Shown: positions 38,801 through 48,081, numbered from the stretch's first letter. The stretch is DNA of 64,000 bases from Phytohabitans houttuyneae (GCF_011764425.1 NZ_BLPF01000003.1:1-64000); one strand, 5' to 3'. Numbers and translations: made by a program. The notes: generated by a model from the letters alone, not told the origin.

Positions 38801-41633
38801 GCTGGCCGACGCCGCGCCCGCCTGCGTGGTCACCACGGCCGGCTTCCGCGCCGGCGACCTGCCCGTCGTCACCCTCGACGGGCTGACCGCTCAGTCAGCC
38901 CCCGCGGCGGCGAGCCCGGCCCGCCCCGGCCACGCCGCCTACGTGATCTACACGTCCGGCTCGACCGGCCGCCCCAAGGGGGTCGTCGTCACGCACGCCA
39001 ACCTCGCCAACCTCTTCCACTCCCACCGCGAGACGCTGTACCGCCCCGCCGTCACCGCCACGGGACGGCAGCGGCTGCGGGTCGGCCACGCGTGGTCGTT
39101 CTCGTTCGACGCGTCGTGGCAGCCGCAGCTGTGGCTGCTGGACGGGCACGAGCTGCACGTGCTGGACGAGGAGACGCAGCGCGACCCCGAGCTGCTCGCC
39201 GCCGCCGCGCGGGAGCTTGACTTCCTGGAGGTCACGCCGTCGTACTTCGCGCAGATGGCCGCGCTCGGGCTGGTCCGGGACGGCCGGTGCCCGCTCGCCG
39301 TGGTCGGCGTCGGCGGCGAGGCGGTGCCCGAGCCACTGTGGACGCTGCTGAGCGAGCTGCCCGGCACCGAGGCGTACAACCTGTACGGGCCGACCGAGTG
39401 CACCGTGGACGCGCTCGTCGCCCGGGTGCGTGACACCGCCCGCCCGGTGGTGGGGCGCCCGGTGGAGAACGCCCGCGCGTACGTGCTCGACGCCGCCCTG
39501 CGCCTGCTGCCGCCGGGCGCCGCCGGTGAGCTGTACCTCGCCGGTGACGGTCTGGCCCGCGGGTACCTCGGCCGTGGCGGGCTCACCGCCGACCGCTTCG
39601 TCGCCGACCCGTACGGCCCGGCCGGCGCGCGCATGTACCGTACCGGTGACCTGGCCCGCTGGACGGAGGACGGCCGGCTGGAGTACCTCGGCCGGGCCGA
39701 CGACCAGGTCAAGATCCGCGGGTACCGCATCGAGCCCGCCGAGATCGAGTCCGTGCTGGCCGCGCACCCCGGCGTCGCCGAGGCGGTCGTGGTGGTCCGC
39801 GAGGACGCCCGCCGCCCCCGCCACCTCGTCGCCTACGTGGTGGCACGGTCCGACGTGGACGCCGCCGAGCTGCGCCGGCACGCGGCCGCCGCGCTGCCCG
39901 ACCACATGGTGCCGGCGGCGATCGTGCGGCTTTCGCGGCTGCCGCTGCTGCCGAACGGCAAGCTGGACCGCTCCGCGCTGCCCGCGCCCGACTACGCGGC
40001 CGGCGGTACCGCACGGCCGCCCGCAAGCGACCGCGAGCGGCTGCTCTGCCGGGTCTTCGCCGAGGTGCTCGGCGTGGCCGAGGTGGGCGTCGACGACGAC
40101 TTCTTCGCGCTCGGCGGTGACAGCATCGTCTCCATCCAGCTGGTCAGCCGGTCCCGCGCGGCCGGGCTCGCGATCCGCCCGCGCGACCTGTTCCGGTACC
40201 GGACGGTGGCCGCGCTCGCGCCGCTCGCCACCGCCGTCGCCGTGCCGGGCGGCGCCGATGACGGGCCGGCCGAGCTGCCGCTGACCCCGGTGATGCGGTG
40301 GCTGCGCGAGCTGGGCGGGCCGATCGAGGGGTACAGCCAGTCGGCCGTGCTCCAGGTGCCGGCCGACCTCGGCTGGGAGCGGCTGCTGCGCGCCCTCGAC
40401 GCCGTCGTGGACCGGCATGACATGCTCCGCGCCCGCCTGGACCGCTCCGGCGACTGGCGCCTGGCCGTACGAGGGCGGGGCACCGCGCCCGCCGCGGGGT
40501 GGACGGTGCGCGTCGACGTGTCCGGAGTGGACGGCGCCGACCTGGCGGACGTGGTCGCCCGCGAGGCGCGGGTGGCACAGGCCGCGCTCGACCCGGACGC
40601 CGGCGTGATGTTGCGGGCGGTGTGGCTCGACGCCGGCCCGGCCCGGCCCGGACGCCTCCTGCTCGTGGTACACCACCTGGTCGTCGACGGCGTCTCGTGG
40701 CGCATCCTCATCCCTGACCTCGCCGCGGCGTGGCGGGACGGTCCGGCGGCGCTCGCGCCGGTCGGCACCCCGTTCGCCCGGTGGGCCGGCCGCCTCGCCG
40801 AGCGTGCCACCGCACCGGACCGTGCCGCGGAGCTGCCACTGTGGACGGAGATCCTGGACGGTGCCGCCACGTTCGGCGAGGCGGTGGACCGCTCCCGTGA
40901 CACGGTCGCCACCGGCCGCCAGGTGACGCTCACGCTGCCCGCCGGCGTGACCGCGCCGCTGCTCGGCCCGGTGCCGGCGGCGCTGGGCGCGAGCGTCAAC
41001 GACGTGCTGCTCGCCGGCCTCGCCCTCGCCGCCGCCGACCGGGGGCTGGGCCCGCTCCTCGTCGCGCTGGAAGGGCACGGCCGCGAGGAGCGGGTGGGTG
41101 GCGACGACATCGACCTGTCCCGGACGGTCGGCTGGTTCACCAGCGTGTACCCGGTCCGCCTCGACCTCGGCGGCGTCGACCTCGCCGGCGCGGTCGCGGG
41201 TGGCCCCGCGGCCCGCGCGGCCGTCGCCCGTATCCGGGCGCACCTGGCCCGGATTCCGGACAGCGGCATCGGGTACGGCCTGCTGCGGCACCTCAACCCC
41301 CGCATCGCGGCGGTCCTCGCCGCCCGGCCGGCGCCGGCGATCCAGTTCAACTACCTGGGCCGGTTCGACTTCCCGGAGGCGGCCGACTGGGCGTACGCGC
41401 CGGAGACGCACGCGGTCGACATCGGCGCCGACCCGGCGACACCGATGGACTACGCCCTCACCGTCAACGCGCACGCCGAGGACCGCCCCGGCGGTCCGGT
41501 GCTGAGCGCCACCTGGGAGTGGCCGGCCGCGCTGCTGACCGAAGAAACAGTCAGGGACCTGGCGGAGGCGTGGTTCAGGGCGCTTACGGCGCTCGCCCGT
41601 TCCGTGAGCTCAACCGAGGAGGAAGTGAAGTGA
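24120..41633 (+). CDS. Five-module nonribosomal peptide synthetase for a hydroxamate siderophore
   Basis: 5,837 residues in a single uninterrupted frame from GTG 24120. Domain order: A-MT-T / C-A-T / C-A-MT-T / C-A-T / C-A-T-E. Five A domains each have YTSGSTG, a YRTGD motif and the A10 lysine (GKLD). Five carrier domains are LGGDSI except the third (LGGHSL). The protein starts with an A domain, so module 1 is the loading module. It ends in an epimerisation domain with no thioesterase or reductase. By-eye ten-residue codes: A1 DVWILGAVNK, A2 DPLLLGVVQK, A3 DMENLGLINK, A4 DVFILGAVNK, A5 DAQEGGLVDK. A3 equals the published N5-hydroxyornithine code of the coelichelin synthetase. The MbtH gene overlaps the stop. 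No good ribosome site precedes the start. Confidence 0.95.
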   Translation: MSVGATWPELFEARVSATPDAVALVFEGTALTYAELNARANRLAHALVARGAGPERVVGLSLPRSVEMIVAEVAVLKAGGAYLPLDPDYPAERIAFMVADAAPVVVLDDVLEIEALSAGQPDTDPVRSLHVTNAAYVVYTSGSTGRPKGVVLSHTGVAKLVATQVERFGVGPHSRVLQFASPSFDVAFWDLCLGLLSSGRLIVVPADRRVPGPALTDYIHEHGANFMILPPALLAALPADCVLPEGATLLAGTERVAPELVARHARGRRMFNAYGPTEATVNSTLGLCDPGTPSGASVPIGVADPGTAAYVLDGALRPTGEGELYLAGAGLARGYLGRAALTAERFVANPFEPGTRMYRTGDLVRVLPDGRLDFVGRADDQIKIRGYRIEPGEVETVLGGHPAVAQVAVVARERKLVAYVVPAVGAEPDAATQVDGWREAHDALFEAEADNPFAGWNSSYDGEPLPAAEMHAWRDATVESILALRPRRVLEIGVGSGLVLAAVAPHTEAYVGIDLSAEAVRRLGERFAGQSHVDLRCQPAHDLDGLPKGFFDTVVLNSVAQYFPSAAYLTSVLTAALGLLAPGGRVFAGDIRNHRLLRHFRAAVEAGRGGGPADVERAVAWERELLLDPDYFTDLPGVAAADIRVKRGRYHNELSRYRYDVVLATGAAPVPPEVPEVPWPASEALLREGRFDRLRVTGIPNARLAVGGVEPEDLHDLAAELGYDVAVTWAGDGLVGELDAIFARPGTGFGSVYRPGRRVRPAPANTPAAFADVNALLRAVRSYARERLPEYMVPAAIVPLHRLPVATSGKLDRKALPAPDFAALATGTPPRDARESVLCALFGEVLDLPGVGVEDDFFALGGDSIVAIQLLIRARKAGLALSLRDVFRHRTAAALAAAAGIASTVDARPVALEPAPGEEGAAEVLPLSPLQEGFFFHAHLDAGAAGAVYAVRLTVDLAGPLDVTALRRAAQALIDRHAPLRATFRQRPDGRVVQLIAQSAELPWSDVDAPFDLGTGPLVRAALIRRGDERHELVLRFHHIVADGWSVSVLLRELLALYGGADLPPPTRYRDYLAWLGGRDRAAATEAWRTALDGLDEPTRLVQAAASAPPRHEEVRVELPEDVTAGLAARARERGLTLGTVVQGAWGLLLGRLTGRTDVVFGTTVSGRAADVDGVESLVGLLINTLPVRMRWRPGQSLAAALGTLQAERAALLDHQHVGLAELQRMAGLGELFDTIVVLENYPVDGDLADPSGTLRAGVPDYVDTGHYPLALIVMPGDRLELRLKHDAARLDATAVRDIAARLAHLLAAVASDPDVPVARADLRTEAEPAPLAGAERPVPRATLVAAFEEQAALRPQATALIAGDQRVTYADLDARATALAGRLRARGARAGRVVAVAVPRSVDQIVALLGVLKAGAAYLPVDVDHPADRIAFLIADSGAALVLRDLDVDALPAGGPAPRPEDPAYLLYTSGSTGTPKGVLVTHRAIGHQLAWARDRFGLGPDDRVLHQLSTSFDPSILEIFWPLTTGAAVVLARPDGLRDPRYIAGLVREHGVTTILTVSSLLGPLADADPAAFAGVRRVLAGGDALTPATARRWLDATSVPLHNVYGPTEAAVQVTSWHVEEVGEGTVPIGRPVWNTRLYVLDPFLRPATTGELYIAGPQLALGYHGRAALTADRFVADPFGGPGERMYRTGDRVRRLPDGALEYLGRADQQVKIRGNRVEPGEVEARLRRHAGVTDAAVLARADGPGGLRLVAYLVPAGPLDLEGLRSDLAAALPEPMVPSAFVTLDALPRTPNGKLDRAALPAPEATRAAARAPRDDRERLLCATVAEVLGLPEVGPDDDFFALGGDSILSIAVSSRARAAGLSVSPRDVFAHRTPAALAAAAGAPSAAEVSGAPLVALTGDEMATVRRASPVPVADIWPLSPLQEGLYFHASYDSGGIDVYTAQASFDFVRGVDAGRLRAACATLLDRNPAVRAGFTSDGLRSPVQFVGAAVEVPLSEVDLSGLPAGERDARVDDLLRDDRTRRFDLTHPPLFRLLLVRLGGGRDRLVLTHHVLLWDGWSASLFLEQLLSLYGGAETVPAAGSYRDYLAWLAAEDGDRANKAWRDALAGLAEPTLVGPAGRGDRPTLPERHRAELTEALSDRLRAVARDRGVTLNTLLNAAWALVLSTVSGRTDVVFGATVAGRGAPIPHIERAIGLFLNTVPVRVTLDPREPVADLLRRVQAERTALMPYEHVGLGAIQRETGHTQLFDTLFALQNVGGEEELAALRERHGVEQAGSVDATHFPLALVVTPSAALRVMLAYRPDVLSGAVAAGVLDRFTAVLERIAADDRTPVGRLDPLPAGERERLAADWDASRHDLPEETVADLLGSQAARTPDEVALVFGDERVTYAELDARINRMARLLAARGAAPEKVVALALPRSADMVVALFAVLRTGAAYLPLELDHPTERLALMLDDARPVCVVSTAAVAATLPAACLELDDPAVRSELSTQDSAPLGLRFDQRHPAYVIYTSGSTGRPKGVVTPYRGLTNMQLNHREAIFAPTIASAGGRRLRIAHTVSFAFDMSWEELLWLVEGHEVHVCDEDLRRDAEALVAYCARHRIDVVNVTPTYAQHLIEEGLLDGEHVPPLVLLGGEAVSETVWGRLRDTEGTFGYNLYGPTEYTINTLGGGTHESASPTVGRPIWNTRAYILDGWLRPVPDGTAGELYIAGAGLARGYLDRPALTAERFVADPAVPGGRMYRTGDLVRRRPPGPTRLGEQVRGNLDFLGRTDDQVKIRGYRVELGEIESALAAHPGVAQAAVTIRDGRLRGYVVPAAPAGAERDAAERAQIGEWLEIYDAEYTQIGTAVPAEDFSGWDSSYDGTPIPVDEMREWRETTVARIRELAPRRVLEIGVGSGLILGAVAPDVEAYWGTDFAPSVIAALRADTAAVPELSHVELRCQPAHDLDGLPRGFFDTVVVNSVVQYFPGEEYLTRVLTAALDLVVPGGRVFVGDVRNLRLAHHFHEAVAAARGGRVDRAAVLDKELLVDPDYFATLAPATVRVRRGRAHNELTRYRYDAVLHRGPAPAPIDAPLTTLDAIHGAAARVTGIPNGRLVDGGVEPEDLHALGERLGYHVHVTWSDAADGSLDALFLRDASLPVTPAGEPKKRLTNDPAAARAQADLVPALRQHLKRHLPDYMVPAAIVPLDRLPLTVNGKLDVRALPDAEPAVSLTPSREPATIQEQVLCGLFAEVLGLARVGVDDNFFDLGGHSLLATRLVSRARTALGAELAIRDLFEAPTVAELASRAGGGDPARPALVPVARPDEVPASYAQQRLWVLHQLDGGSTAAYNFPIVMRVRGPLDLAALRAAVGDVMARHEALRTVFAERDGRPVQRIVPASEARPVVEVVPDADLDALVRRPFDLATELPLRVTVVPHGPDEHVVAVLLHHVTTDEWSDGPFLRDLATAYAARRAGHRPQWSPLPVQYADYTLWQRALLGDESDPDSLAAKQLAYWREALRGAPERIDLPTDRTPHGPAAGAAGGALTVPLDDAAAQGLRDLAQRAGASMFMAAHAAVAALLYRLGAGTDIPLGAPIAGRTDEALDDLVGFFVNTLVLRTDLGGDPSFSELLARVRRDDLAAFSHQDVPFEAVVRELNPDRSLASNPLFQVMVVYRNRAAGDAVLDGLDVTPEPVETGTARFDLVFGFVEADGGRLDVLLEYRTDLFDADTVERLGERLNRLLAAAVAAPDSPISRIELLGEAERERVLAGFNATDRAVPEQSLPALFARQVAARPDAVAVVDGDRHVTYRELDARAGEIARLLHARGVRPESVVGIDIPRTADMVAAILGTLRIGAAYLPLDPVHPAERLAYMVEDSGAQLVLTPADLAGRAVDGTAPAPHVPLDQAAYVIYTSGSTGRPKGVVLPHEGIASLVATAQDRMGVTEDSHVLHFASVGFDVAVFELAMALCTGARLVLVPDEARVADKVLTDFLDEQRITHMILPPSLVSALPPECELPEGSVILVGTETVPPDLIARWAGRVRLIAAYGLTEATVNSTLWPAEPGWSGSVPIGRPDPNTRTYVLDAALRPVPPGVVGELYVGGRGLARGYLGRPDLTAARFVADPFAGPGARMYRTGDRARWRADGTLDFLGRVDDQVKIRGFRVELGEVEAALSGHPSVAQAVVVPHRTGTLVRLVGYAVPSDATVDGAALRAHVGTVLPDYMVPATVMLLDRPLPLTPNGKLDRKALPAPVFTTGTAAPRDAREAALGRVVADLLGLPEVGVDDDFFALGGDSIVAIQLVGRARVAGLAIRPRDVFTGRTVAGLAALAGEVATAAPAPSTLVDLDESERAELSGAADVLPLSPLQAGLLFHSTLDSDGPDVYTVQSYFELAGPVDAAALRAAGQGLLDRHANLRAGFRYLRSGRGVAVVPARATLPWTELDLSGVDVAERDEAWSRCLAGQRDRFDPAEPPLLRLALVRFGPAQFRLVLTHQHLLLDGWSGGPLVRELMTLYIGGTLPPAVPYWDYLAWLARRDRAEAEAAWRDALAGLAEPTRIVPADPERVPVAPRRYTAELPEELTATVTEAARRRGMTVSTLVQAAWGVVLARLTGRDDVVFGATVSGRPADLPGVESMIGLFINTVPVRVRCAPADPVGTVLERLWEAQSGLVEAQHLGLADIQRLAGLGELFDTLVVFENFPDGAAEVQGLPGDVRVVGGGGEDATHYPLTWAVDLGRAGSGPGGAARGSEGARLRLVAEYRGDLFDEPAVARLSAQFAAVLAALAGDAALPVGRIDLLGAGERERVLTAGRGARRTAAPATVPELFAAQVAAGPDRTAVVSGGTRWTFAELDARADAIAERLVGHGAGPERVVALALPRTADMIAAILGTHKAGAAYLPVDPGYPADRIAFMLADAAPACVVTTAGFRAGDLPVVTLDGLTAQSAPAAASPARPGHAAYVIYTSGSTGRPKGVVVTHANLANLFHSHRETLYRPAVTATGRQRLRVGHAWSFSFDASWQPQLWLLDGHELHVLDEETQRDPELLAAAARELDFLEVTPSYFAQMAALGLVRDGRCPLAVVGVGGEAVPEPLWTLLSELPGTEAYNLYGPTECTVDALVARVRDTARPVVGRPVENARAYVLDAALRLLPPGAAGELYLAGDGLARGYLGRGGLTADRFVADPYGPAGARMYRTGDLARWTEDGRLEYLGRADDQVKIRGYRIEPAEIESVLAAHPGVAEAVVVVREDARRPRHLVAYVVARSDVDAAELRRHAAAALPDHMVPAAIVRLSRLPLLPNGKLDRSALPAPDYAAGGTARPPASDRERLLCRVFAEVLGVAEVGVDDDFFALGGDSIVSIQLVSRSRAAGLAIRPRDLFRYRTVAALAPLATAVAVPGGADDGPAELPLTPVMRWLRELGGPIEGYSQSAVLQVPADLGWERLLRALDAVVDRHDMLRARLDRSGDWRLAVRGRGTAPAAGWTVRVDVSGVDGADLADVVAREARVAQAALDPDAGVMLRAVWLDAGPARPGRLLLVVHHLVVDGVSWRILIPDLAAAWRDGPAALAPVGTPFARWAGRLAERATAPDRAAELPLWTEILDGAATFGEAVDRSRDTVATGRQVTLTLPAGVTAPLLGPVPAALGASVNDVLLAGLALAAADRGLGPLLVALEGHGREERVGGDDIDLSRTVGWFTSVYPVRLDLGGVDLAGAVAGGPAARAAVARIRAHLARIPDSGIGYGLLRHLNPRIAAVLAARPAPAIQFNYLGRFDFPEAADWAYAPETHAVDIGADPATPMDYALTVNAHAEDRPGGPVLSATWEWPAALLTEETVRDLAEAWFRALTALARSVSSTEEEVK
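26889..29788 (+). other. NRPS module 2: C-A-T
   Basis: The C domain begins [14 protein letters not shown] and has an intact active site HHIVADG at about residue 1038. The A-domain code DPLLLGVVQK matches nothing I can name. The carrier domain is [12 protein letters not shown]. Confidence 0.8.
29880..34005 (+). other. NRPS module 3: C-A-MT-T (hydroxyornithine, N-methylating)
   Basis: The C domain begins [15 protein letters not shown], but its active-site motif reads [10 protein letters not shown]: either the catalytic second His is Val2058 or one residue is inserted. Code DMENLGLINK indicates N5-hydroxyornithine. Between A7 and A8 there is a roughly 10-residue insertion. The methyltransferase motif is [10 protein letters not shown] at about residue 2895. 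The carrier domain is [12 protein letters not shown]. Confidence 0.85.
34053..37060 (+). other. NRPS module 4: C-A-T
   Basis: The C domain is of a different subtype from the others: [15 protein letters not shown], like LCL domains, with active site HHVTTDEWS. Code DVFILGAVNK differs from module 1 only at one position (Phe for Trp), so the two modules probably take the same or very similar residues. Confidence 0.8.
37143..41630 (+). other. NRPS module 5: C-A-T-E (terminal epimerisation)
   Basis: The C domain [15 protein letters not shown] has the motif QHLLLDG, in which the catalytic His is kept and the first His is Gln. A code is DAQEGGLVDK. The E domain starts at [12 protein letters not shown] (40275) and shows [43 protein letters not shown] and [10 protein letters not shown]. 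Nothing follows it before the stop. Confidence 0.85.
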
Positions 41634-41842
41634 CAAACCCGTTCGAGGACCCCGAGGGCCGCTACTACGTTCTCGTCAACGACGAAGGGCAGCACTCGCT
41701 GTGGCCGTCCTTCGTGGACGTTCCCGAGGGCTGGGCGGCCGTTTTCGGGGAGGACTCGCGGGACGCGTGCCTGGCGTATGTCGAGGCGCGCTGGACCGAC
41801 CTGCGCCCGAACAGCCTCCGCGAGTCGATGGACGCCCGCTGA
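41630..41842 (+). CDS. mbtH: MbtH-like protein
   Basis: 70 residues from GTG 41630, overlapping the NRPS stop (GTGA) with GGAGGAAG upstream. The full family signature is present: [32 protein letters not shown], then a conserved Leu and RWTDLRP. MbtH proteins bind and activate NRPS adenylation domains, and this one almost certainly serves the giant NRPS. Only 7 bp separate its stop from the convergent ABC exporter gene. Confidence 0.95.
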   Translation: MTNPFEDPEGRYYVLVNDEGQHSLWPSFVDVPEGWAAVFGEDSRDACLAYVEARWTDLRPNSLRESMDAR

Positions 41843-41849
41843 CGCGCGG

Positions 41850-43654
41850 TCAGCGGGTCGTGGACCAGGCCGCCCACAGGGCGGCGTAGCGGCCGCCGGC
41901 GGCCACCAGCTCGTCGTGCGTGCCGGACTCGACCACCCGGCCCGCCTCGAGCACGATGACCCGGTCGGCCGAGGCGGCCTGGGTGAGCCGGTGGGCGACG
42001 ACCAGGGCGGTGCGCCCCGCCAGTGCGGCCGTCGCCGCCTCCTCCAGCACCCGCGCGCCCGCGCTGCCGGCGTCGGCGGTCGCCTCGTCCAGGACGGCGA
42101 TCGGCGGGCCGGCCAGGACGAGGCGGGCCAGCGCCAGCTGCTGCGCCTGCGTCACGGTGAGCTCGTGCCCGCCCTCACCGACCACTGTGGACACCCCGTT
42201 CGGCAGCGCATCCGCCCAGGCGAGCGCGCCCACCCGGTCGAGCGCGGCGCGCAGCTCGGGCTCGGTCGCGCCGGGCCGCGCCAGGCGCAGGTCGTCGTCG
42301 AGGCGGCCGGCGAAGACGTGTACCTCCTGCGTGATCAGCGCGACGGCGCCGCCGGTCGCGGACGGCCCGAGCTCGTCCAGGCGCAGCCCGCCGAGGTGTA
42401 CCGTGCCCGCCGTCGGGCGGTGGATGCCCGCGACGAGCTTGGCCACCGTGGTCTTCCCGGCGCCGCTGGCGCCGACGAGCGCTACCCGCTCGCCCGGCTC
42501 GATGTGCAGGTCGACGTCGCGGAGCACCGGGTGGCCGGGCACGTACGAGTGGCCGAGGCCGGCCGCCTTCACCGAGCCGCCGACGACCTGCGGCGCCCCC
42601 GTCTCCGGGCTGGCCGGCAGCGACGCGACGCCGACCAGGCGGGCGAGGCCCGCGGCGGCGACCTGCGCGTCGTCCACCAGGGCGAGCGCGATGTTGATGG
42701 GGTTGAAGAGGTTGTGGAAGTACAGCGCGGCGGCGGCCGCCGTGCCGATGCTCGCCGCGTCCGCGCGCACCAGCACGAAACCGGTGACGAGCACGGCGGA
42801 CAGGCCGATGTACTCGGCGAGGTTGAGCCGCCCGAAGAAGCGGGTGATCAGCCGTACCGCCTGCAGCGCGAGCGTGACCGTGGCGGACGAGCGCTCGGTG
42901 ACGAGGTCGACGTGCCGGTCGGCGAGCCGGAACGCGCGCACCGTCGAGGCGCCGCCCACGGTGTCGAGCAACTGCTGCTGCTGCGTACCGACACTGATCC
43001 GCTGCTCGGCGTAGAGCGGGATGGCGTGGCGCACGTACCACCGGACGGTGTGCGCCTGCACGGGCACGGCGAGGAGAGCGGCCAGCATGAAACGCCAGTC
43101 CAGCAGCGCGAGGCCGACGAGCGTGAGCACGATCGTGAGGCCGGCGCGGGCCAGTTGCGGCAGTGCGCGGCGGACGGCCTCGGCGACGATCGCGACGTCC
43201 GCGGTGACTCGGGCGCTGAGGTCACCGGAGCCGGCCCGCTCGACCTGTTCGAGGGGAGGCGCAGCGCCCGGGCCACAAACCGCTCCCGCAGCCGGGCCAG
43301 CATCTCCTCGCCCAGCCCGGCGACCATCGCCACTCCCAGCGCGGTGAGTCCACCCTGGACGACCGCGACGACGACGAGCAGCACCACGGGCGTGGTGAGC
43401 GCGCCGGCCGGCTGGCCGTCCGCGACGAGGTCGACGATCCGGCCGAGCAGCGGCGGGGTCAGCAGGCCCGCGGTGGTGGCCGCCACGAGCACGGCGAACG
43501 CGCCGAGCGCCCGCAGCCGCCGCCCGCGCAGCAGGCCGCGTACGGCCGCCCACGTCTCCCGCCCGCTCGCGGTGGGCAGCAGCCGGCCGGAAGTGGCGGT
43601 CACGTCGCTCTCCTGTCCTTCGTTGCCGGTCACCGTTTGTTCGTTGGCGGTCAT
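41850..43654 (-). CDS. ABC exporter half-transporter 2 (fused membrane and ATPase domains), one frameshift
   Basis: About 601 residues after repair. It starts MTANEQTVTGNEG at 43654, overlapping the stop of the partner gene (ATGA). The membrane domain has about six helices. The GGGG run at 43253-43256 lacks one base; repair gives ALRLPLEQVERAGSGDLSAR. In the nucleotide-binding domain Walker A is intact (VALVGASGAGKTT) and Walker B is IAVLDEATAD. The signature motif, normally LSGGQ, is degenerate (ELTVTQAQQLALARL). It likely exports the siderophore as a heterodimer with the upstream gene product, whose defects are complementary. Confidence 0.85.
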
Positions 43655-45336
43655 TGAAGGACCGTCGCGCGGTACGTGGCGTCCGTGGCGACCAGGTCGG
43701 CGTGGCGGCCGACGGCGGTGACCGTGCCGCCGTCGAGGACGGCCACGCGGTCGGTGGCGGCCAGCAGCGCGGGGCTGGTCGTGACGACGACCGTCGTGCG
43801 GCCGGCGCGGATCTCGCGGATGCCGGCCGCGATCCGGGACTCCGTCACGGCGTCCACCGCCGTCGTGGGGTCGTGCAGCACGAGGACCGGCGGGTCGGCG
43901 GCGAGCGCGCGGGCCAGGGCGACGCGCTGGCGCTGGCCGCCGGACAGGGACTGTGCGCGTTCGCCGAGGACGGTGTCGACGCCGTCGGGGAGGCTGCGGG
44001 CGACCTCGTCGGCGCTGGCGGCGGCCAGCGCGCGGTCCACGCCGCCGGCGGTGGCGTAGGCGGGCGTGACGTTGGCGAGGAGGGGGCCGGCGAAGAGGGT
44101 GGCGTGGTGCGCGGCCACCAGGATGGCGCCGCGCAGGTCCGCTGGGTCCAGTGTGGACAGCGGGACGCCGTCGAGCGCCACCTCGCCCTCGGCCGGGTCC
44201 GCGTCGCGGGCCAGCGCCGACAGCAGCGCGGTCGCGGCGGCCGGGTCGGGCGCCACGACACCGAGCAGCTCGCCGGGCGCCACCTCCAGGTCCACACCGG
44301 ACAGCGGGCCGTGGTGGACACCGGTCAGGGTGACGCGGCCGCGTACCGGATCGGGCAGCCGGGCACCGCCGGCCGTGACCGCCGCGGGCGCGGCCAGGAC
44401 GGCGGCGATCCGCTTCGCGGAGGCGCGCCCCTGTGCCAGCTCGGCGTTGACCCACGCGAAGAGCTGCAGCGGGTTGAGCAGGAACAGGGCCAGGCCGACC
44501 GCCGCCACCAGGTCACCGACGCTGATGTCGCCGCTGGCCGCGAGGCGGCCGCCGACCAGCGCCACCGCGGCGATGAAGACGCCGGTCAGGGCGAGGATGG
44601 CGCCGTCGTGCGCGGCCTGCGTGCGTGCGGCGCGCAGCGTGGCGGCCAGCGACTCCTGGCTGGTACCGCGGTAGCGGTCGACAGCCGCGCGCTCGGCGCC
44701 GATGCCCTTGAGCACCCGCAGGCCGGCGACAAGGTCGGCGGCGACCCCGGAGGCGTGGGCGGCGCGCTCCTGCTCGACCGCGCTGCGGCGTTCCAGCGGG
44801 CGGCCCAGCAGGTGGCCGAGCCACAGCAGCGGGGGAGCGCCGAGCAGGACGACGAGGCCGAGCGGGACGGAGATCCAGAGCAGCGCGACGGCGCTGACCA
44901 GGAAGCCGGTGAGCGCGGCGATGGCCGAGGGGAGTACGACGTTGACGCCGCCCACCCGTCCCGCGTCGCCGGTCGCGATGTTCGCCAGCTCGCCGGCCAG
45001 TCGGCCGGTCTCGGCACCGCCGCCGGGGTGCAGGATGCGGCGGGTCAGGTCGACCCGCAGGTCGTGGGCGGCCCACTCCGAGGCGCGCTCGGCGGCCCTG
45101 GCCCCGAACCGCCAGCTGAACGACAGGACCGCGAAGACGGCCGCCAGCACGGCCAGCCACAGCACGAGGCGGGTCACCGAGCCGGTCGCGACGGCCGTGT
45201 CGATGACCACACCGATCACCACGGGTACGAGTGCCTCGCCCGCCTGATGGCTGGCGGCGAACAAGGCGGCCAGCCCGACATGTCGCCGCTGGCCGCCGAT
45301 CGCCCGGCCCAGGACGGTTCCTTGATCCCCACGCAT
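43651..45336 (-). CDS. ABC exporter half-transporter 1 (fused membrane and ATPase domains)
   Basis: 561 residues from ATG 45336. It has about six transmembrane helices, including VVIGVVIDTAV and LWISVPLGLVVLLGAPPLLW. In the ATPase domain the signature SLSGGQRQRVALARAL is canonical. Walker A is destroyed (LGVVAPDPAAATALL, no Lys), and Walker B with the catalytic base is changed (VLVLHDPTTAVD). This is the typical degenerate partner of a heterodimeric exporter. It is the first gene of the minus-strand operon, directly behind an iron box, so siderophore transport is the likely role. Confidence 0.88.
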   Translation of the reverse strand: MRGDQGTVLGRAIGGQRRHVGLAALFAASHQAGEALVPVVIGVVIDTAVATGSVTRLVLWLAVLAAVFAVLSFSWRFGARAAERASEWAAHDLRVDLTRRILHPGGGAETGRLAGELANIATGDAGRVGGVNVVLPSAIAALTGFLVSAVALLWISVPLGLVVLLGAPPLLWLGHLLGRPLERRSAVEQERAAHASGVAADLVAGLRVLKGIGAERAAVDRYRGTSQESLAATLRAARTQAAHDGAILALTGVFIAAVALVGGRLAASGDISVGDLVAAVGLALFLLNPLQLFAWVNAELAQGRASAKRIAAVLAAPAAVTAGGARLPDPVRGRVTLTGVHHGPLSGVDLEVAPGELLGVVAPDPAAATALLSALARDADPAEGEVALDGVPLSTLDPADLRGAILVAAHHATLFAGPLLANVTPAYATAGGVDRALAAASADEVARSLPDGVDTVLGERAQSLSGGQRQRVALARALAADPPVLVLHDPTTAVDAVTESRIAAGIREIRAGRTTVVVTTSPALLAATDRVAVLDGGTVTAVGRHADLVATDATYRATVLQ

Positions 45337-45338
45337 AG

Positions 45339-45357
45339 TAAGGCGAGGCTAATCTAA
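45339..45357. promoter_or_regulatory. Iron box 3 (IdeR/DmdR-type operator) between exporter and permease remnant
   Basis: On the minus strand TTAGATTAGCCTCGCCTTA, close to the DtxR-family consensus. It fills nearly the whole 26-bp gap between the exporter ATG (45336) and the GTG of the permease remnant (45363). Confidence 0.75.
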
Positions 45358-45362
45358 CCGTC

Positions 45363-45660
45363 GTGCGTATGGCGAGAGGGGCCGCCGGAGCGGCCAGGGG
45401 CGGCGGCCCGCTCCTCGCCGCGGGCGCGCTGCTGCTCGTGTTCCTGCTGAGCGGGTGGACCTCCACTATGGACGGAAGCTGGCGCTGCTGGAGATGGGCG
45501 AAGACACCGCGCGGTCGCTGGGCGTGCCCGTCGGTCATACCCGGGGCATGCTGATCCTGGCCGCGATCGCGCTGAGCGCGATCGCGCTCAGCGCGGTCGC
45601 GACGGCCGCCGCGGGCCCGATCGCCTTCGTCGCCCTCGCGGCGCGGCCCGGGACATCTCT
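45363..45660 (+). pseudogene. FecCD-type iron-siderophore permease remnant
   Basis: The first 30 or so codons (GPLLAAGALLLVFLLSGW) look like an FecCD N-terminus. After a frame change near 45460 comes an inner FecCD piece: LALLEMGEDTARSLGVPVG, then LSAVATAAAGPIAFVALAA, where family members continue PQIARRL. Here the sequence instead becomes unrelated after about 45645. Roughly two thirds of a 330-residue permease is missing. With the gutted FecB gene at the other side of the NRPS, this suggests the local uptake system has been lost. Confidence 0.7.
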
Positions 45661-45933
45661 TATGTCCCGATTCTTCGCATCCACACCGCACGTCGTACGC
45701 GGGCGGGCGCATCAAACGGGCAGGGAACGGGCGCGAACTTCGCCCGTTCGGGCATCCGGATTAAGCGGCTATGTCGGGATAGATCTGCTGGTAAACGTTG
45801 CTCCCGCTGGTCCGAGCGGGCAAAGTCAGGCGCAGGAAACCGCCCTGTGAACCGGCTCACACCGTTTCGGCGGTGTTAGAACATGGTTATTCGCGTGTTG
45901 CTGTTTCCGGAAGACGGGACGGAGGTGGAGCGG
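45661..45933. other. Intergenic region upstream of the DeoR gene
   Basis: 273 bp. It is less GC-rich than its surroundings and has short inverted repeats (for example GCGAACTTCGC near 45733 and GAACCGGCTCACACCG near 45850). It must contain the DeoR-operon promoter; no gene was recognised. Confidence 0.4.
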
Positions 45934-46694
45934 ATGAATGCCGACGAGCGGCAGCACCGCATCCTCGTTCTGGCCCGCAGCAACGGCGACGTCGACGTGG
46001 GCAAGCTGGCCGCCGAGCTCGCCGTGGCGCCGGAGACCATCCGGCGTGACCTGCGCACCCTGGAGCAGCACGGTCTGGTCCGGCGTACGCACGGCGGGGC
46101 GCGCGCGGTGGAGACCGCCCGCTTCGAGACCACTCTCGCGATGCGGACGACCCGGCGGGTGCCCGAAAAGCGCCGGATCGCGGCCGCCTGCGCCGATCTC
46201 GTGGGCGATGCCGAGACCATCTTCGTCGACGAGGGGTTCACGCCCCAGCTGATCGCCGAGGCGCTGCCCGCCGACCGGAGCCTGACCGTGGTCACCGCCT
46301 CGCTCAGCACCGCCGCGGTCCTCGCCGCCAACCCGGCCACCACCGTGCTGCTGCTCGGGGGAGGGTGCGCGGGCGCACGCTCGCCACCGTGGATCACTGG
46401 GCCACCGCGATGCTGGCCGGCTTCGTCATCGACCTGGCGTTCGTCGGCGCCAACGGGATCTCGCGCGAGCACGGGCTCACCACGCCCGACCCGGCGGTGG
46501 CCGACGTGAAGTCACAGGTCGTCCGCGTCTCCCGGCGGCGGGTGTTCGCCGGGGTGCACACGAAGTTCGGGGTGAGCAGCTTCTGCCGCTTCGCCGAGAT
46601 CGCCGACTTCGAAACCATCGTCACCGACGCGGCGCTGCCCGCGTCGGAGGCCCATCGCTACTCCCTGCTCGGCCCGCAGGTCCTGCGGGTCTGA
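45934..46694 (+). CDS. DeoR-family transcriptional regulator, one frameshift
   Basis: Starts at ATG 45934 behind GGAGGTGGAG. The N-terminal HTH is ERQHRILVLARSNGDVDVGK with AVAPETIRRDLRTLEQHGLV and RRTHGGA, classical DeoR. The effector domain includes DAETIFVDEGFTPQLIAEAL. In the GGGGG run at 46357-46361 one base is missing; repair gives LLLGGRVRGRTLATVDHW and continues to FVIDLAFVGANGIS and FETIVTDAALP. Repaired length is about 253 residues. DeoR regulators sense phosphorylated sugars and usually repress the adjacent sugar operon, here the ABC importer and dehydrogenase. Confidence 0.88.
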
Positions 46695-46728
46695 ACCCCC
46701 GATAACTCGCTATCACGGGAGGTTTGCC

Positions 46729-48081
46729 GTGCCACGCCGCCCCTTATTTATCGGTATTTCCGCACTTGTTATGACGCTCGCCGCCTGCTCGGGCGCCGGT
46801 GGATCCGGTTCGAGCAGTGACGGGGACAGCAAGACCATCACCGCGCTGATGGTGGGCAACCCGCAGATGGAGGACATCGCCAAGCTCACCGCGGACGCCT
46901 TCACCAAGGAAACCGGCATCACGGTGAAGTTCACGATCCTCCCGGAGAACGAGCTGCGCGACAAAGTCACCCAGGACGTGGCGACCCAGGGCGGGCAGTA
47001 CGACGTGGTCACCATCGGGGCGTACGAGGCGCCGATCTGGGCCAAGAACGGCTGGCTGCACGAGCTGTCCAGCTACGCCGACAAGGACTCCGGCTACGAC
47101 TCGGCCGACCTGCTCGAGCCCATGGTCAAGTCACTGTCCGGTGAGGACGGAAACCTGTACGCGGCACCGTTCTACGGTGAGTCCTCGTTTCTGATGTGGA
47201 ACAAAGAGCTGTTCGCGGCCAAGGGCATCACGATGCCGGAGCGCCCGACCTGGCAGCAGGTCGCCGAGTTCGCCAAGCAGCTCAACGACAAGCGGGCCGG
47301 TGTCGCCGGCATCTGCCTGCGCGGCCTGCCCGGCTGGGGCGAGGTCTTCGCGCCACTGACCACCGTGGTCAACACGTTCGGCGGCACCTGGTTCGAGAAG
47401 GACTGGACGCCCAAGGTGAACTCACCGGAGTTCACCCAGGCCACCAAGTTCTACGTGGACCTCGTCCGGCAGTACGGCGAGGCGGGCGCGTCGCAGGCCG
47501 GCTTCACCGAGTGCCTGAACACGTTCGGGCAGGGCAAGGCGGCGATGTGGTACGACGCGACCTCCGCCGCCGGCACCCTCGAAGACGCGTCGGCCTCGAA
47601 GGTGGCCGGCAAGGTCGGCTACGCGTACGCGCCGGTGAACAAGACCAGGTCGTCCGGGTGGCTGTGGGCCTGGGCGTGGGCGATGCCGAAGACCACCAAG
47701 CAGGCCGACGCCGCGTGGCAGTTCATCTCGTGGGCCACCGGCAAGGAGTACGAGAAGCTGGTCGGCGAGAAGCTGGGCTGGTCGCGGCTGCCGGCCGGCA
47801 AGCGCACCTCGACCTACAACCTGCCGGAGTACAAGCAGTCGGCCACCGCGTTCGCGGACATCACGCTGAAGGCCATCGAGGAGGCCGACCCGACCAACCC
47901 GGGCCTGCAGCCGCGGCCGGCGCTGGGCGTGCAGTTCGTCGGCATACCCGAGTTCGCGGACCTCGGTACCAAGGTCTCCCAGGAGGTGGCGTCGGCGATC
48001 GCCGGCAAGACATCCGTCGAGAAGGCGCTCGCCGACGGGCAGAAGCTCGCCGAGACCGTCGCGGAGAAGTACCGCAAATGA
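46729..48081 (+). CDS. Sugar/polyol ABC transporter substrate-binding lipoprotein
   Basis: 450 residues from GTG 46729 (GGGAGG at 46717-46722). Lipobox LAACSG lies after a hydrophobic signal. It is a family 1 extracellular solute-binding protein: KTITALMVGNPQMEDIAKLT, FTKETGITVKFTILPENELR, YDVVTIGAYEAPIWAKNGWL and YAAPFYGESSFLMWNKELF. Trp-rich inner segments fit carbohydrate stacking. Its neighbours (two permeases, zinc dehydrogenase, DeoR regulator) suggest a sugar alcohol such as sorbitol or mannitol, which is inference. GATAACTCGCTATC at 46701-46714, just upstream, is a possible operator. Confidence 0.9.
   Translation: MPRRPLFIGISALVMTLAACSGAGGSGSSSDGDSKTITALMVGNPQMEDIAKLTADAFTKETGITVKFTILPENELRDKVTQDVATQGGQYDVVTIGAYEAPIWAKNGWLHELSSYADKDSGYDSADLLEPMVKSLSGEDGNLYAAPFYGESSFLMWNKELFAAKGITMPERPTWQQVAEFAKQLNDKRAGVAGICLRGLPGWGEVFAPLTTVVNTFGGTWFEKDWTPKVNSPEFTQATKFYVDLVRQYGEAGASQAGFTECLNTFGQGKAAMWYDATSAAGTLEDASASKVAGKVGYAYAPVNKTRSSGWLWAWAWAMPKTTKQADAAWQFISWATGKEYEKLVGEKLGWSRLPAGKRTSTYNLPEYKQSATAFADITLKAIEEADPTNPGLQPRPALGVQFVGIPEFADLGTKVSQEVASAIAGKTSVEKALADGQKLAETVAEKYRK

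Noticed and set aside
46701-46714. GATAACTCGCTATC as the DeoR operator
   Set aside because: The arms are only four bases and no second copy was found, so it was not listed as a site on its own.
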